Shown here: piece by piece, positions 1 through 12,171 of the stretch | Position numbering within the stretch: position 1 is the stretch's first letter | Layout: each line of letters begins with the position of its first letter | Program-made: the position numbers and the translations under genes | Notes under the pieces: generated by a model | The model's input: the letters and a program-made list of their open reading frames with translations, nothing else | Databases searched by the model: none | What the model was told of the DNA's origin: nothing | Origin: Sarcocystis neurona | Lineage: Eukaryota; Apicomplexa; Conoidasida; Eucoccidiorida; Sarcocystidae | NCBI GenBank assembly: GCA_000727475.1 | Contig: KL647288.1 | Location: 2,971,604 to 3,035,603, forward strand | DNA length: 64,000 nt | Reading direction: 5' to 3'

Positions 1-91
1 AGCACTCACAACCACTCAACACCCGGGTTCTGCAGAGATACGTTTGTCTACGGTTTCTGTCGGCCCCCTCAGGCTACTCCACTACCTTGGC

Positions 92-2140
92 ATGTCGCCA
101 TCCATCACACCTCTAGCGACGACAGGGGTAGCAGCAGCAGGTCTGACGTCAGTTTCAAGCCCGATTTCAAAGCCAGCGAATCAACTCAACGGCACAGTAG
201 CACATGACTTCCAAACTGCATTGACGCCTTCAACAGTTTGCAGAATTCAAGTTCCCTCTGTGCCAGCCTGCCCTACAGCCCACCAGAGCGCCGTCCATGT
301 GGTGCCGCTTTCACTCCTTTGTCCGTGTCGCTTGCTGTTGCTTCGAAATTTCTCGAAGAAACGCGTGAAGCTCTCGGACTATGAGGAGTACGAGCAGACG
401 TTCAATCCTAATCGCATTCCAAAAGACTTCGTGCGGGTGCCGCTTCATCACCAGTCAGCCGGGGAGCTTCTGAACTCTATCGTTACAGCAGGACAGCTTC
501 GCCTGCAGAATCCAAATTTCTGGCAGCGCTGCACAACCGCTGTCGTTGACCTTGCCAACGGCTTCCGCGTGCGAGAACTCGTCAGCATCGTTAATGCCTA
601 CGCAAAGGCTAAAACCAGAGATGAAGTGCTTTTCAAGTCCCTAGCGAAGCACATTGCCTACCACGCAGCGGAATGTCGGGCGTCTGACCTGGCGGTGGCT
701 GTGCAAGCGTATGCTCGGGTCGCTATATGTCACGAGGCGTTGTTCTCTGTGTTGGCATCGCACATTCGGAAAAAGCTGCCTGCTCTTTCTTCTAGAGGGG
801 TAGCGATGGTTATGTGGTCCTACGGCCGACTTGGAGTGCACAATGAATTACTCTTTGAAGCTGCAATGCGACAGCTTGTTGACACGGTGGAAAATTACTC
901 TTCTTTGGACGTCACGCAGATTCTCAGTGCGATGTCGTCTTTAAGGTACAGACACACTAGTGCTCTAAGCCGTCTATGCATGCAAATTCGCTTTCAGCTG
1001 AAAAATTTTTCGGTCACAGAGTTGTTAGTGTGCACACACGCGCTCTCACAACTGCGACATTATGATGAGGAACTCATGGCGATGCTACATACATTCTACA
1101 TCCAGAACCTTCGGACGCTACCGCTGCCCGAGCTGCCTCCACTTCTGCATGCAATGACTCGCCTGGAACGGTGCTGCAGCGACTTCGTTGGTAGCCACCC
1201 TATTGACAGCTGTGTAGCAGCCCTCGATGGATCGGCCCAGACTTCGACTGCTGCCACCACAGCAACAGCGGCTTGTTCGTGCGAGGGTGCGGCTGTTACG
1301 GCGGCTCCGCCCAACTTCTCAACGCTATATAGGTTACTTACGAAAGCAATTGTCACACACATCTGGTTCTACTCACTCCTGGAGATAGAGCGTGTGCGCA
1401 CTGCCTTGGCCGAGGTCGACCTAACAGATGATCTGTTAAACGCTGCCGCTTACCAGGTTATTCCACTGAAAGTGCATACACTGACGACAGAACAGAAGGT
1501 GTCTCTCTTAGAAATGCTGTGCACGTACAGCAGCAGATCCCCCAAAGCTGTGGAAGCAGCAGCAGCACCCACACTGTCGACAGTGCTGCTGGCTTTGTTC
1601 CCCCCTATCCTCGCCGAATATCCACCGACGACGGTTAACGGAGTAAAAGCAGAGACGTCAGTAGCAGTAATGTCATTGCAAAAAGCACCAGTACCGCCAA
1701 CGGCAGCAAAGCGGTTCGTGCTAGACGTAGCATGGCGCCGAGCTTCAGATGGGGCTGCACGCGCTGTAGAGGGTAAGTATCCTGCGCTTACGGACGATCA
1801 AGGGCTGCGCTGTCTGCTGGCTTTGGCAGTGCTCCCAACTCCAGACCACTTTTTCACTGCTTTACAGGTGTTATACCGCCCGCGTTCTCTAACGGCCTCG
1901 TTCGCGGAGGAGACGGCTGCCCGCAGAGCAGAACCACCCTCTTCTCTTCAGGCGGCCACCTTGCTCGTTGTGCACCGGCTCTTTGTCCAGCTCTTCCCCA
2001 GTGAAGGTATGACTGCACCGTCCGATTCTGCAGAAGGGGGCTCTCTTGCCGGATTATGTCGTTTCGTGGCGTGCGTTATGCGTGAGCGGCTACCCTCGTT
2101 TACTGCACAGGTGTGCGCACAGTCCTACATGCAACTGTGA
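92..2140 (+). CDS. FAST/RAP-like helical-repeat protein, probably organellar (first large exon)
   Basis: Open frame with its first ATG at 92; the frame extends upstream without another ATG. The N-terminus is rich in Ser, Thr, Ala and basic residues with few acids, as in mitochondrial import sequences. Roughly residues 110-340 carry repeated helical units such as VRELVSIVNAYAKA, DLAVAVQAYARV, GVAMVMWSYGRL and VTELLVCTHALSQL. This pattern is typical of the tandem alpha-helical repeats of apicomplexan FASTK-like/RAP proteins, which bind organellar RNA. No RAP domain is present before the stop. A GTGTGC donor after CAG at 2110 could splice away the last ten codons and lead into downstream exons, so the true 3' end is uncertain. 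The family call is inferred from repeat style, not from a catalytic motif. Confidence 0.6.
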   Translation: MSPSITPLATTGVAAAGLTSVSSPISKPANQLNGTVAHDFQTALTPSTVCRIQVPSVPACPTAHQSAVHVVPLSLLCPCRLLLLRNFSKKRVKLSDYEEYEQTFNPNRIPKDFVRVPLHHQSAGELLNSIVTAGQLRLQNPNFWQRCTTAVVDLANGFRVRELVSIVNAYAKAKTRDEVLFKSLAKHIAYHAAECRASDLAVAVQAYARVAICHEALFSVLASHIRKKLPALSSRGVAMVMWSYGRLGVHNELLFEAAMRQLVDTVENYSSLDVTQILSAMSSLRYRHTSALSRLCMQIRFQLKNFSVTELLVCTHALSQLRHYDEELMAMLHTFYIQNLRTLPLPELPPLLHAMTRLERCCSDFVGSHPIDSCVAALDGSAQTSTAATTATAACSCEGAAVTAAPPNFSTLYRLLTKAIVTHIWFYSLLEIERVRTALAEVDLTDDLLNAAAYQVIPLKVHTLTTEQKVSLLEMLCTYSSRSPKAVEAAAAPTLSTVLLALFPPILAEYPPTTVNGVKAETSVAVMSLQKAPVPPTAAKRFVLDVAWRRASDGAARAVEGKYPALTDDQGLRCLLALAVLPTPDHFFTALQVLYRPRSLTASFAEETAARRAEPPSSLQAATLLVVHRLFVQLFPSEGMTAPSDSAEGGSLAGLCRFVACVMRERLPSFTAQVCAQSYMQL

Positions 2141-2356
2141 ATGTTCCTTGCCAATATGCACACGTGTACAGTACATTCATCGTAAGGCATGCATCCACGT
2201 TGCCTTCCACAGGTAGATGCCTGGAGACGTGAGAGAGCAATATATCTGCAGCGTAGGTGGGAACGCGTGAAGTGATGACTATCTGGAGCAATGCGTTTGC
2301 TGAATCGCGCTGCACCGGGGGAAAGTCGTCACGCTAGGTATTGTTGTCTTCCACCA

Positions 2357-2575
2357 GTGCGTGCGTATACCTGCAGAGGTGTTAGTCAAGGAGTCTGCAG
2401 CATTCGCTGGCCCCCGTGGGGTGTCCCCCCTCCACGCCAGCGGACTGGTGTATTCCATTGCCTGCAGTAGCGTGAAAAAATTGGTAAAATACCGCTTTGC
2501 CGAAGGGCCGTACGAGGTGGGACGGTCTGTGCTTTTCACGTACGGACTATTCGGTAAAAGGGCGTGCAGCGTTTA
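2357..2575 (+). CDS. Possible additional exon downstream of the helical-repeat gene
   Basis: An open stretch between two introns-worth of non-coding sequence, reading VRIPAEVLVKESAAF near its start and SSVKKLVKYRFAEGPYEVG later, with mixed charged and hydrophobic composition unlike the flanking GT repeat. It sits between the large exon ending near 2110-2140 and the Ser-rich exon from about 3.1 kb and could link them. I could not find acceptor and donor sites whose phases close with either neighbour, so membership is unproven. Confidence 0.3.
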
Positions 2576-2657
2576 TCTACACCTAAAGACGTGTAAAGAT
2601 TTACGTGTGTACAGAATACGTACACATGGCAAGATGCATATGCATAGATATTTGAAA

Positions 2658-2773
2658 GTGTGCGTGTGTGTGTGTGTGTGCGTGTGTGTGTGTGTGCGTG
2701 TGTGTGTGTATGTGTGCGTATGCGTGTGCGTGTGTGTGTGTGTGTGTGTATGTGTGCGTGTGTGTGTGTGTGG
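2658..2773. repeat. (GT)n microsatellite
   Basis: About 115 bp of almost pure GT dinucleotide on the + strand, interrupted by occasional C and A. Open reading frames through it encode only Val-Cys or Thr-His alternation and are artefacts of the repeat. It lies between exons in a probable intron or intergenic spacer. Confidence 0.95.
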
Positions 2774-3105
2774 TAGATTCGCTCTTAACGAGGTCACTTA
2801 CGACCTGTCTGTGTACGTGCATGCAGTTTCAGCCCCTTTCGAGGCCGCGCGCACCTGTCTGGCTCACAGCGCATGCCTGTCCTTCACAGACTCTCTCCAT
2901 ATTCTTTCATCTTTATACATGTGTCTTTGTGCCTCGGTGGGTGCTACACGTGCTACGTACGTGCACACGCACGTCTGATGTTTGGATCTCTGCAATCTCC
3001 GTGTGTACACTTAGGTTTTCTACATTGCGCGCCTCTCCCTGTGCACGTATATATCTACAAACGCCTGTCCCTCCGTGTGTCTGCATATAGTTGTGAAATC
3101 ACCTT

Positions 3106-6100
3106 CGCCTGTTCTTGGATCTGCAGAAGTCTTCACTGCGTTCCTGACGTCGACTCGTCGCGCCTCCACTGCTGCAACCAGAAACAACAGCAGCTTCTCT
3201 AGTTACACTGCCAAGGCGCGAGGCAACGACGTGCGAGCAGCAAATGCGGAGGCGACTGCCGCATGCGTTGCACCTAATTTGCCTCGATCGCATGCTGGAG
3301 ATTTTGATGAAGGCGCGGTAAGCGCTGCATCGGCAGCGGCCTGCCTTGCAGCGAAGACAGACAACGGACGGAGGAGCATTTGGCGTGCACGAACGATTGG
3401 TGGAAGTCGGACTCGCACTGACGCCTTTAATGCACCACCAGGAACTGCGGTGCTCAAAGAGGATTTTTCTGATGCTGCTGGTGCTGGTTTGTGCACCGTA
3501 CTGTCTGCTGCTTCCTCCTCGTCCTCTACTTTTTCCGATTCGTATTCCTCTTCTGGGCCTGCACCGAATGGTTCTCCTTCCTCGCTAGGCAGTTCCACTG
3601 GGTCTCGAACAACGGCAGAACGTGCTTGCAGTACTTTTACTGCGCCTTCTGAGGGTTATGCGTCGCTCACGTCACCAACCGCGTGCTACTCAGGATGCCC
3701 TGTCTCTTTAAAATCGAGAGAAAAGCAGTCAGTCCTCGCCACACACAGCTCGTCGGCCCCTCCTGGACGCGCTGCTGCGATTGCTGCTTCTGCAGCGTTA
3801 CACGTTTCAGCCGCAAGTCTCGAAGAAAAAACAAGTCCTGCTCCAGTTCTTTGTTCGAAGGTGGGTGCTGCTGCAGACGAAGCCAATTTGTGTGTGTCTT
3901 GTCCCTCCGTAGACAGAGTGTCACTCTGTTCTTCGTCGTCCGCCGTCTCCTACTCCTTTCGCTTTACAGTTCCAACATCCACCCCTGCAGGTTCTTGCCA
4001 GCCTCCCCGCTGTTGCTTTCCTTCTGCTGCATCGTGTTCGTCTGCTTGTAGCGCAAGCTACACATCGCCGGAAACGATGGGGCTGGTTCATGCGCTGGAG
4101 AGGAACGCAGCACCACCAGCACCAGCAGGGAATAAAGAGACGCATGAACCTGCAAGAGGCGAAGGCACGAGCACCGCACCAGGGGTCGGAAAAGTGGCAT
4201 ATGCGGTACAAAGAGCAAACGAAGTAGCAACTATTAACGCAGCAACAAAGGCAACAATAATGATCGGTGCAGCAGTGGCTGAAGTCTTACCAGGTATTGC
4301 AGGACAGTTTGCAGCAACAGCTAAATTAGCAGGTACTGACACCGCGGCAAGTAGGTCACCAGCGATTAAAAGCGCCATACGTGTGTCAGATCCAAGTATA
4401 CCTGGTTCAAAAGCGTCAGGTGCCTGTGAACCAGAGGGACGAGCGTTTAGGGCTGCAAGGGGAATAGCAGCAGAAAAGAGGGCTGCATCAAGTGGGACAA
4501 AGGCAGCTAAAATAGCAGCTACAGAAGTTCAGGAAAACGCGTCTGCATGTGTGCGGTCCTCCAGTTTGCCTGCAGACTGCGACAGCGTCTCAGAAAGCGA
4601 TAGCACCACGGGCTACGTGACTTTCACCCAAGAATCGCAGCAGCACACAGAGTCTGTTTTAGCTCAGCCTCTTAACTGGGACAAGCCTGTCTTATTTTCT
4701 TCAACGGTTGACTCCGCCGCGGAAGACAGAGAAGGTCGTTATGCTTGTCCTCATGTAGCGAAGCAATCCAATGAGGAGGTCATCGAAGAAGAGGCACTTG
4801 ATTCACCCTTCTTCGAAGACTGGGAGGAATGGTTGGTTGAGGATTCAAAGCAGCAGCAGCGCAAGGAGCAGATTAGAGACGCCGGTACATGTGAACACCG
4901 GAGTGACACAGAAAGGACAAGTGCAACGCGTTTTGCCGCGGTGGGATTCAATTATAGAGGCTCCACGCCCTTCGTCGCACGCGCAAAACGGTCTGGTGGA
5001 CACAGTGGAGGTGGGGAAGAAAACGTGTTCACCAGCTGCGCGGACGCATCTGGGCAAGATGAGAAGCGGCTATTCGATACGAACGAAAGGCGTTTCTCAC
5101 TTGGAGGGGACTTTCTCGACGATTTTCTGTTTGTCACGGAAAGTGCAAGGATTCGGAGAGGCTCCAGGTCAAACGACTCTCCCCAGGGACTTGAGCTGGA
5201 GGCCAACGGCGTCCTCACGGCTTACGGAAAAATCAACCAAGGGGGTGAGACGCCGACAGTGCCGTCCAGCCCGGTCAGTGACAAGGTCAGCAGCAGCAAC
5301 AGACAAGACAGCGGCGGCAGCAGAGGGCGTTGTAGCGACAGTGACAGCGATCGTAGAAGGAACAACAGCACCAGCAGCGGCGGCGACGGCAGAACTAGAG
5401 ATGAGGACATCAGCAGTTGTGCGCACGACGACAGCAGGAGCAGCAGCGGCACGACAAGTCATCTCAGAGTCAGCAACGAAAATTCGTACTGTAGCAACAG
5501 CAGCACAAGTTTTGGTGGATCCATCAATCTACCAGTTCCTTCTGATTCTGTATCGGAGAAACATGAAGGAATCTCACTGCCAGGATGCGGCAAAGCGCTG
5601 CGACTTTGTTCTGCTGCAGATGATTATTCAGGTCACCGTCGTGAAGGACACACGCCAGGATCAGCTTTGAAGATTAACTCGAGAGGCAGACCAACAACGT
5701 CTACGTCCTGTAGCGCCCGGGAAGTGGCGGCGGTCGCGCGCCGTGTGTATCCCCCCCCAACGGATGCAGCCAAGGCCAGCACAGAACTTCATGCGAAAGA
5801 TCTACCAGCAGAAAGAGGAAAGAAAGAAGTAGCATTTCGGACAGAAGGCTCGTCTACTCGTTGCTCGCGTCCCTTTCCCCTCTGCGCCTCCTCCAACTAT
5901 GCGCCAGTAACCGGTCTTCCGCAGTCTGCTTCGCTTAGGTTGCAGCACTGCTCTGTTCCAGGGCATGCAGACGAGGGAAAGAACACAGCGTATAGCCATC
6001 CTGTACTAGTCCTCCCCGAAGAGGCTGCAACGATCTATTCCGCTTACACTCAAATACCAGAGAAAGCCTCAGCTGCTGCGCTGGTAGAAGCGCTCATACG

Positions 6101-8922
6101 ATTCCCTACCGACCCAGCCGTGGGTCTCTGGCTCCAGCAGCTCTTCGCGTGCGGCAAAGTCTACGGTGCGTGCAACTCTACGATAACCTCCGTAAAGAAA
6201 CCGTGGACGCGTGCAGATACTAGTCCGTGAACATCCGTGCATGCTGACCTTTACGAATAATCCTGCGTGTAATTCTGCTTGTGGTACCTGTAGGTGGATG
6301 TATTCCTTTCTGTAAAAGTACACCAGCAGCGCGAGCCTTCGTAGCCAATCTCGTAACACTGGGTCCAACAAGCAATATTGCCTATCGAACGTCCTACATT
6401 TCCTCGTGCGTCTTTTCTTCCGTAATTGTTGTGTACTCGTGAGAAGTTGACCTGGAAGACGTCTCGCGAATGGAGGGTTTCAGAGCAGATATCAAAAGGC
6501 TGATGTGCGCGTGCAAGAAACAATGTGCATGCAGACGTTACCTGTTTTGGCCGGGGTTTTAGTAATGCCGTTAGCGAATCCGTAACGTTGTATACAGTTC
6601 TGAGCAGTAATCAGTTCTGCAGGCGCATGTCTGTGAAACGACCACAACACAGCGAGTGGCCGTTGTACCGGTTCACTGCCGTGCCTACCGTTGTACACAT
6701 AAGAAGTTTATCTCTCTCTACGTGTCTGTTGCATCAGGCCGTTAGTGCGGGCTCGACCGTTCTGCGGGTATCGGGTAATGATTGCGTGCTCACGTACACC
6801 TAAATAAACAGTCACAGACTCACGTACGTGCATCTACACGTATGTGAAGATATCGAAGTCATATATGTGTAAGAAGATTCCTGGAGTGTGGCTGTCCCTT
6901 GTCTACGCGATGCAGCGCTTGAAACAGAACTCTTCCCTGCCCTTCTCCTGGAGCTTCGACGATATTTGACAGCCGTAGAGAACGAGAACGGAGCTCCTCG
7001 TCGACAGGTAATTATTACTCTCTGCAGTGCAGGTAACTTCCTACTGAATTGATGTACAAATGTGTCTTCTTAGGTAAGAAGGCCACCTCTCTGCATGAGG
7101 CGCAGGCGGAAAGGCAACGGACGTGTGTTCCAGGTGTATTTGCGGGCACCTTTTAGTGTGTATGTCCAAAGAAGTAAAGTTAAGCGCCTCAGGTATGTGC
7201 CTGGGGGTGATGCAGACAACCGTGAAACTTGAATGCGGCCAATATTTTTATACGATGTGCGTCCACCCTGTGGGTCAGCGGTCCGCGCTCTCCTGCGCAT
7301 GGATGGGCGCCTATTTGGATTTCTAAACATAGGTGCATGCACACAAACTTTTCCTCCAGTTTTGCAGCGCAACCAATGAAGACATGCGCGTGTCCAGCTC
7401 AACACACAAGTGTATGATTTGCTCAGAATACAGTAGCACGCGTGTCGCCGCATGTGACCTTGCAGTTACAGGTGTCCGACGTGATCAGTTCCCTCTGCAC
7501 CTAGATACACGTATAAATGTTCGTGTGTATGTATGCGTCCCCTGCCGGTTTTAAGGCATCATGACTACAACGCGGGCGACTATTCGTAGGAGGAATGACA
7601 ATCGTCTTCCCAAACCGCACCTTGTGTATGACATTTCACGCCGTTTTCTTGGAATTGCGGCGGAACAGCGGGTACTCGAGCTGCGTCACCGCGCTGCTGC
7701 TTTTCCTGTGAATATGCCAATGTACCTTAAGGTGTCGCAGCATCCTGGAAGAGGCTTCACCAGCAGACATCTCTCCGCGCAACCACCACCGCCCGATCCC
7801 TCCGTGGCGCGCCGCTACTACGACGAGGTCATTGACCTTGTATTTGGAGAGCGAGTCCACTTGCGGCGGCAGCGGATTACTGCGAGAGGAGACGAGGATC
7901 ACGGAGAAGAAAGTGGAGTTGACAGTCCTGCTGCAAAGACGACGCAGAAACAGGAAGTTGCTTGTAGTGCAGCTGATGCTGCAGGTACCGGAGCTGCTGG
8001 TGCAGCAAGCGCACTGCCGATTTACGAGCAGCTCTCTTTGTCGGCGCTCCACGTGTGCGTCGTGGCGTTGGAGTTGTACTCTCAGAAAGAGAAGGCGCGC
8101 AAGTTTGCGGCTGTTGGTGTCAAAGCATTCGTGGACCGACTAGCCTGTTTCTCTTCAGTAGGTGGTGTAATTGCGATAAAAGTCAAATCCGCGTACGCGA
8201 CACCCAGAACACTCGACAGTGTACTTTTCGTTTTAGGTAGGCCGTTGCGTAACTCTACGCGTTCGGCTGGATAGTGTGCTGTACGTATTTGCGCCTATGT
8301 ACGCACAGAAGACGTGTCCCCGCCTTCATCTCTAAGGATACCGGCTACCGAGTATCTCGTGAAATCTGTTCGTGAAGCTGCTATGTGCTTGCAAGAGACT
8401 GTTTAAGGTAAGGTGGTGTATGTGTCGTGTCTGCGTAAACTGTGTGCCGTGTTCTCGCTAGATTACTACTGACGAACGTTCACAGATTGTAGATCTGCAC
8501 GACTGTATACGTTTTAATCTTTGGTGGCGCGTCTTCCTTTTTCCTTTTCAGGGTGAACGCTGTGGTGGAGAAGAGCTTGCTGCTTCTCAAGACTCAGACG
8601 TTAGCCGCGGTGAAGCTGATCCTTCTGCTCCTGTGGGGATAATATTGACAGCAGCGCAAGTTAGAGCAAAACAGCTAGCGCGGCTGCTGCGGACGCTATT
8701 GAGACTACGTGTTTTTCCACCAAGAACACTTCTCATGTAAGCGTGTGCTGCATAGCGTGCTTCCGTTTCAGGTGCCCTAGAGGTCGGGAGCTGCTGGCGT
8801 TGCTGCTTTTTCCTTCACGGATTCGGGCACCCTGCTTATTACACTGCTTCCCGTGTACGTACACCTGCCGAGTGGAGCAGCTGCTGGTCGGCTGTACGGG
8901 TGGCCGTGCTCTTGACTTCTAG
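3106..8922 (+). CDS. Multi-exon protein with long Ser/Ala-rich region and helical C-terminal exons
   Basis: The 3.1-6.2 kb frame begins with no ATG for hundreds of codons, so it must be an internal exon; it is Ser/Ala/Gly-rich and probably disordered. It ends at a donor after 6165, and exon 6877-7007 (DAALETELFPALLLELRRYL) joins in phase with a following donor at 7008. Further exons: about 7561-8236 (contains LSLSALHVCVVALELYSQKE), 8309 to about 8400, 8552-8736 and 8772-8922 (stop TAG). The joins 8236/8309 and 8736/8772 close in phase. The exon starting 8309 meets an in-frame stop just before its best donor (GTAAGG), and the link between 7007 and 7561 was not resolved; an ATG at 7561 could start a separate gene. 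The helical segments resemble the upstream helical-repeat protein, so this may be its 3' half or a neighbour of the same family. No RAP domain was seen. Confidence 0.5.
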
Positions 8923-9709
8923 TAATAACGACCAACTGAGCACAGCAGTAAACCCGCACCGACATGCGCGTGGATGGTGGATTTGGCTGCGGTTCTCTGT
9001 TATGCTGTTTCGCTCCGTATGCTCGTCGAATGCTTCATTTGTGTAGGATTATTCTTGCCTGTGTATAGATCCCATTTCTTGTCCAGCCATACGTGCGTAG
9101 AATGCCACAGAGCAACCACCTACTGTATCCTCGTATAGGTTTCTCCCGGGGAGTTGAGTCCGGATGGTAGCTTTGTTTGACACCTCGCTTGTATGCTGGG
9201 AAGTATTTCTGGGTGTATACATGCCCACAAAAATATGTGCGCGTGTGCATTGGTCTACATTATGCGTATCAACTCTGACAAGCACAGAAGAGTTTTTAAT
9301 GTATCTGTTGGACCCGCGAGATTTTGACTTGCTGTGTGTGTTCTATCTACGAAGTCACGTACTTACTGAGACTCCACGGGAAAGCCAGTGAACTGCAGAG
9401 CAGCGGCGTCTGAACGTTCGTCCGCGTGTAAAGGTAACGTAGTTGCTAATCTTACGCGATGACGTGGTTTACTTTCCTCCCGTGTTCTTCTTCGCCATAG
9501 AAGGGATCTTTACAGTTGGATTTGTCCTGTATATATCTACACCATCCCCTCGGACGCGGATATTTATCTTCGCTTTTGGCAGAAGCGTCTAACGTTTGTT
9601 TTGTCTCCGTTGGTGTTTAATATTGGATGACGTGTGTTCAGATGGGGTAGCGTTGCCACTTATATATGTCTCTATACACCCATACATACAAGTAGCTTAT
9701 TGGTGATCG

Positions 9710-10587
9710 TGGGCAGAGTATCGCCGCACAACGGATGGAAGACCTCAAGAGCCCGCCTCCGTTGCCTCAGTGTCTGCACTGAACGTAATCTAGAGCTTCT
9801 ACCGAAGCAAAGCCCGCATCAGTCGCTTCCCGTAACGTCTGCAACTGCGCAGGCCGACATGTTCGTTCATTCGAGATACTTAAAGTAAGGCAGTGCATTG
9901 TAGGTTTTTAAATCGCCATACTGGTGAGGCTGCTTGCAGGTCACTCTCTCGGCGAGCAGGCACGTTGTCTCCTGCTGATTTTTTAGTCGTTCTTCGTCTC
10001 TTCTATCGTATTTACACACGCGTGGGACAGGACGAAGAAATAATACTTCACTTAACAAGGGCGGCTGCGCTGCAGAAGTGGGCAGTCAAAAGCTGGAGAC
10101 AGTCTGCCGAGCTTCAAGTAAGAAGTTCACTTCGTCAGTGTTACTCGTTGTTTCATAGCGAATTCGCGGCGTTGCAGCGAATTCGCTATGCGCAGAGACA
10201 AGTAAAGCTATGTCACAACAGGGTGCTCCTTGTCCCTCGCAACGCAACTGACATGAGAACGTGATATACGTATGGTTCGGTACTCCTTTCCGCATACAAT
10301 AATTATGCACAAATATATGCCTATATAGATGCGTTGTCACAGTTAATCGTTGACCGCTCTAGCGGTGTGCTTGAGACAGTGGTCTCCCGTTTGCAACTTT
10401 TCATTTTTGGGCGTCACTTTCCTAGTCCTGTAGGGTCGTTGTCCTAAAGAAAACAGAGAGTACGCAGCAAACACGGTTGTTTTTACGGTGGTGCTACCTG
10501 CAAACATTGCAGCTCCTGTTGCAGGGCAGGTACGAGACACGCAACACGTGTGGGAAGTCTGTTTTGGATGCAGAGCTGCTGGAGTAG
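9710..10587 (+). CDS. Three exons of an unresolved protein with a FAST-like helical segment
   Basis: An exon ending at 9884 (phase 2, donor GTAAGG) joins exon 9940-10117 (phase 2 to 0, donor GTAAGA). The second reads LSPADFLVVLRLFYRIYTRV then AAALQKWAVKSWRQSAELQ, again a helical-repeat style. A phase-0 acceptor at 10512 opens a short terminal exon ending in TAG at 10585-10587. The 5' end is not found; coding extends back to at least about 9710. It lies on the same strand as the preceding helical-repeat exons and may belong to the same gene family. Function is not recognised. Confidence 0.4.
10154..10190. other. Perfect 14-bp inverted repeat (hairpin)
   Basis: The 14-mer CATAGCGAATTCGC at 10154-10167 is followed by a 9-nt loop and its exact reverse complement at 10177-10190. 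It falls 36 bp inside the intron that starts at 10118, close to the 5' splice site. A stem this long and perfect is unlikely by chance and could form in the pre-mRNA. Confidence 0.85.
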
Positions 10588-11182
10588 CACACGCCGTGCG
10601 TTGCATGTCTCCGGTGTCCGGCTTTACACGCGTGAAAATGGCGAGTACAAGGGCGGGACTGATTCGTTATTTGGTGGTCGCCGGACGCCGTTTCGAAGCC
10701 AGAGGTGGAGTACAGCAAGAGAATACACACAGACAGTGATAAACAGAAAGGAGGGAGACAACGGGAGAACTGCTGTTGCACGGGCTCTCAGTTGTTCACG
10801 AACACATATGTATTTAGCCGTGTGTATGTACATGTCGGTACCCAAGCACGTGCGCCTCTGGAAAATTCCGTTTTCTGTGGTGGCAAACGTCCGGCTCGCC
10901 GCTGCCTGACGAGGAAGGGTGAAGGCTCAATGCATACGCGTGTGGGACTGCTAAAGACCTTCTTGGTCTTCTTCACTCAGACTCATACACTTTTGCAATG
11001 TACTTGAAAACTGAAGAGCGCAAGGACATCCCGTATGAAGCATGCCTCGACAAATATCATGCACAGTCCTGTGCGTGCGGTCGGGAAGCAGGAGTACTTT
11101 CAGGGGAAGGCGAACGCACATAACACACACCGGTATTCCGAACTTGTTCAGCAAGGTATTTTCTGTTTCCGTAATGGAGAGC

Positions 11183-11745
11183 GTTGGCACCATTGTGCTT
11201 GTGCGTACGGAGGGTTTACAACATTCTCTGGTCTTCGCTTTTGGAAGGCTCGTACGCAGCTACTTCACTCCTAGAGGAAGTACAGTCTCCTTCAATAGCA
11301 GGGACTGCGGATTACGACGACTGCATTTACCTACCTTGTCAAAGTGTTCCTCATAGGTAGAAACAATCCTCAGCTTCTTTTTTTGTTTTGCAGTTCCTCT
11401 GCGAAAGCCTCGGAGTAGATGTCCGCGATGCTCCGGAAGAGCCAGGTATTTCACAGAGGGTGAAATTGGCCGGTGATACGGCGGTAAGTCGAGAAAAGAA
11501 ACCGCTGAACGAGTGGTTGAATGGCATTCTTTTCCTCTGTTGTACAATTACGTGGTGTCACATTCCAGATGTTCGGCAATGTTCAACGTACGGTACACTT
11601 ACGCGTTTTAGGTGACTCTCTGCTGTATTCACATTTTTCGAGGGACTGTGCATCGCAGTGCCTGCTGGATTCCTCTTTCGGCCTCACGTGGGTGCGTAGC
11701 CTTAGTCGCTGCTGGCAGGCCAGCGACGGCACGCTTTCCAGCTAG
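11183..11745 (+). CDS. 3' exons of an unrecognised protein
   Basis: Exon 11394-11483 is exactly 30 codons (FLCESLGVDVRDAPEEPG...) between a TTTTGTTTTGCAG acceptor and a GTAAGT donor. It joins in phase 0 to the terminal exon 11569-11745 (MFGNVQRTVHLRVLGDSLL..., stop TAG). An upstream open stretch, about 11183-11353, reads CVRRVYNILWSSLLEGSYAA and ends at a GTAGAA donor, but its phase does not match 11394, so an intermediate exon is missing or the boundary is wrong. Not recognised. Confidence 0.45.
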
Positions 11746-12171
11746 AGTACCATAATATAGCCCCCCATCTCTGCCCGCCTGCACTTTTGCGGTTGGTCTG
11801 ACATTCTTGATTAATGGTATACCTCATTTCATGCGTCCTGTTTCCGTGCCCGCCTGGCGATGCCAAGGTGCTTGAAACAACGTGACCTTTTCTGCCCCAG
11901 CTGTTAACCCACAGTTGTGCGTAGTACGGGGAACGGGGTGGCGATGTGCATGTCGAAATAGACAGCCATGCATTCGCTTGTGGAGGATTAAAGCGACTCC
12001 GGTTTCTTTCGTTGCACATGTGAAAGGATGAAGGCGCCGTCCTGAGTGCAAGCTGGTAACCGACCAGGAGGTACGGCAGCAGGATGTTTTTTTACTTTTC
12101 TTCCGTATCTCGTGTTCATTCTAACCTGCTCATCGATTTCGGGAAGGCAGGGCCAAGTGTTTGTTTTTCAG

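Noticed and set aside
2573..3090. Frames of alternating Thr-His or Val-Cys
   Set aside because: Translation of the GT microsatellite.
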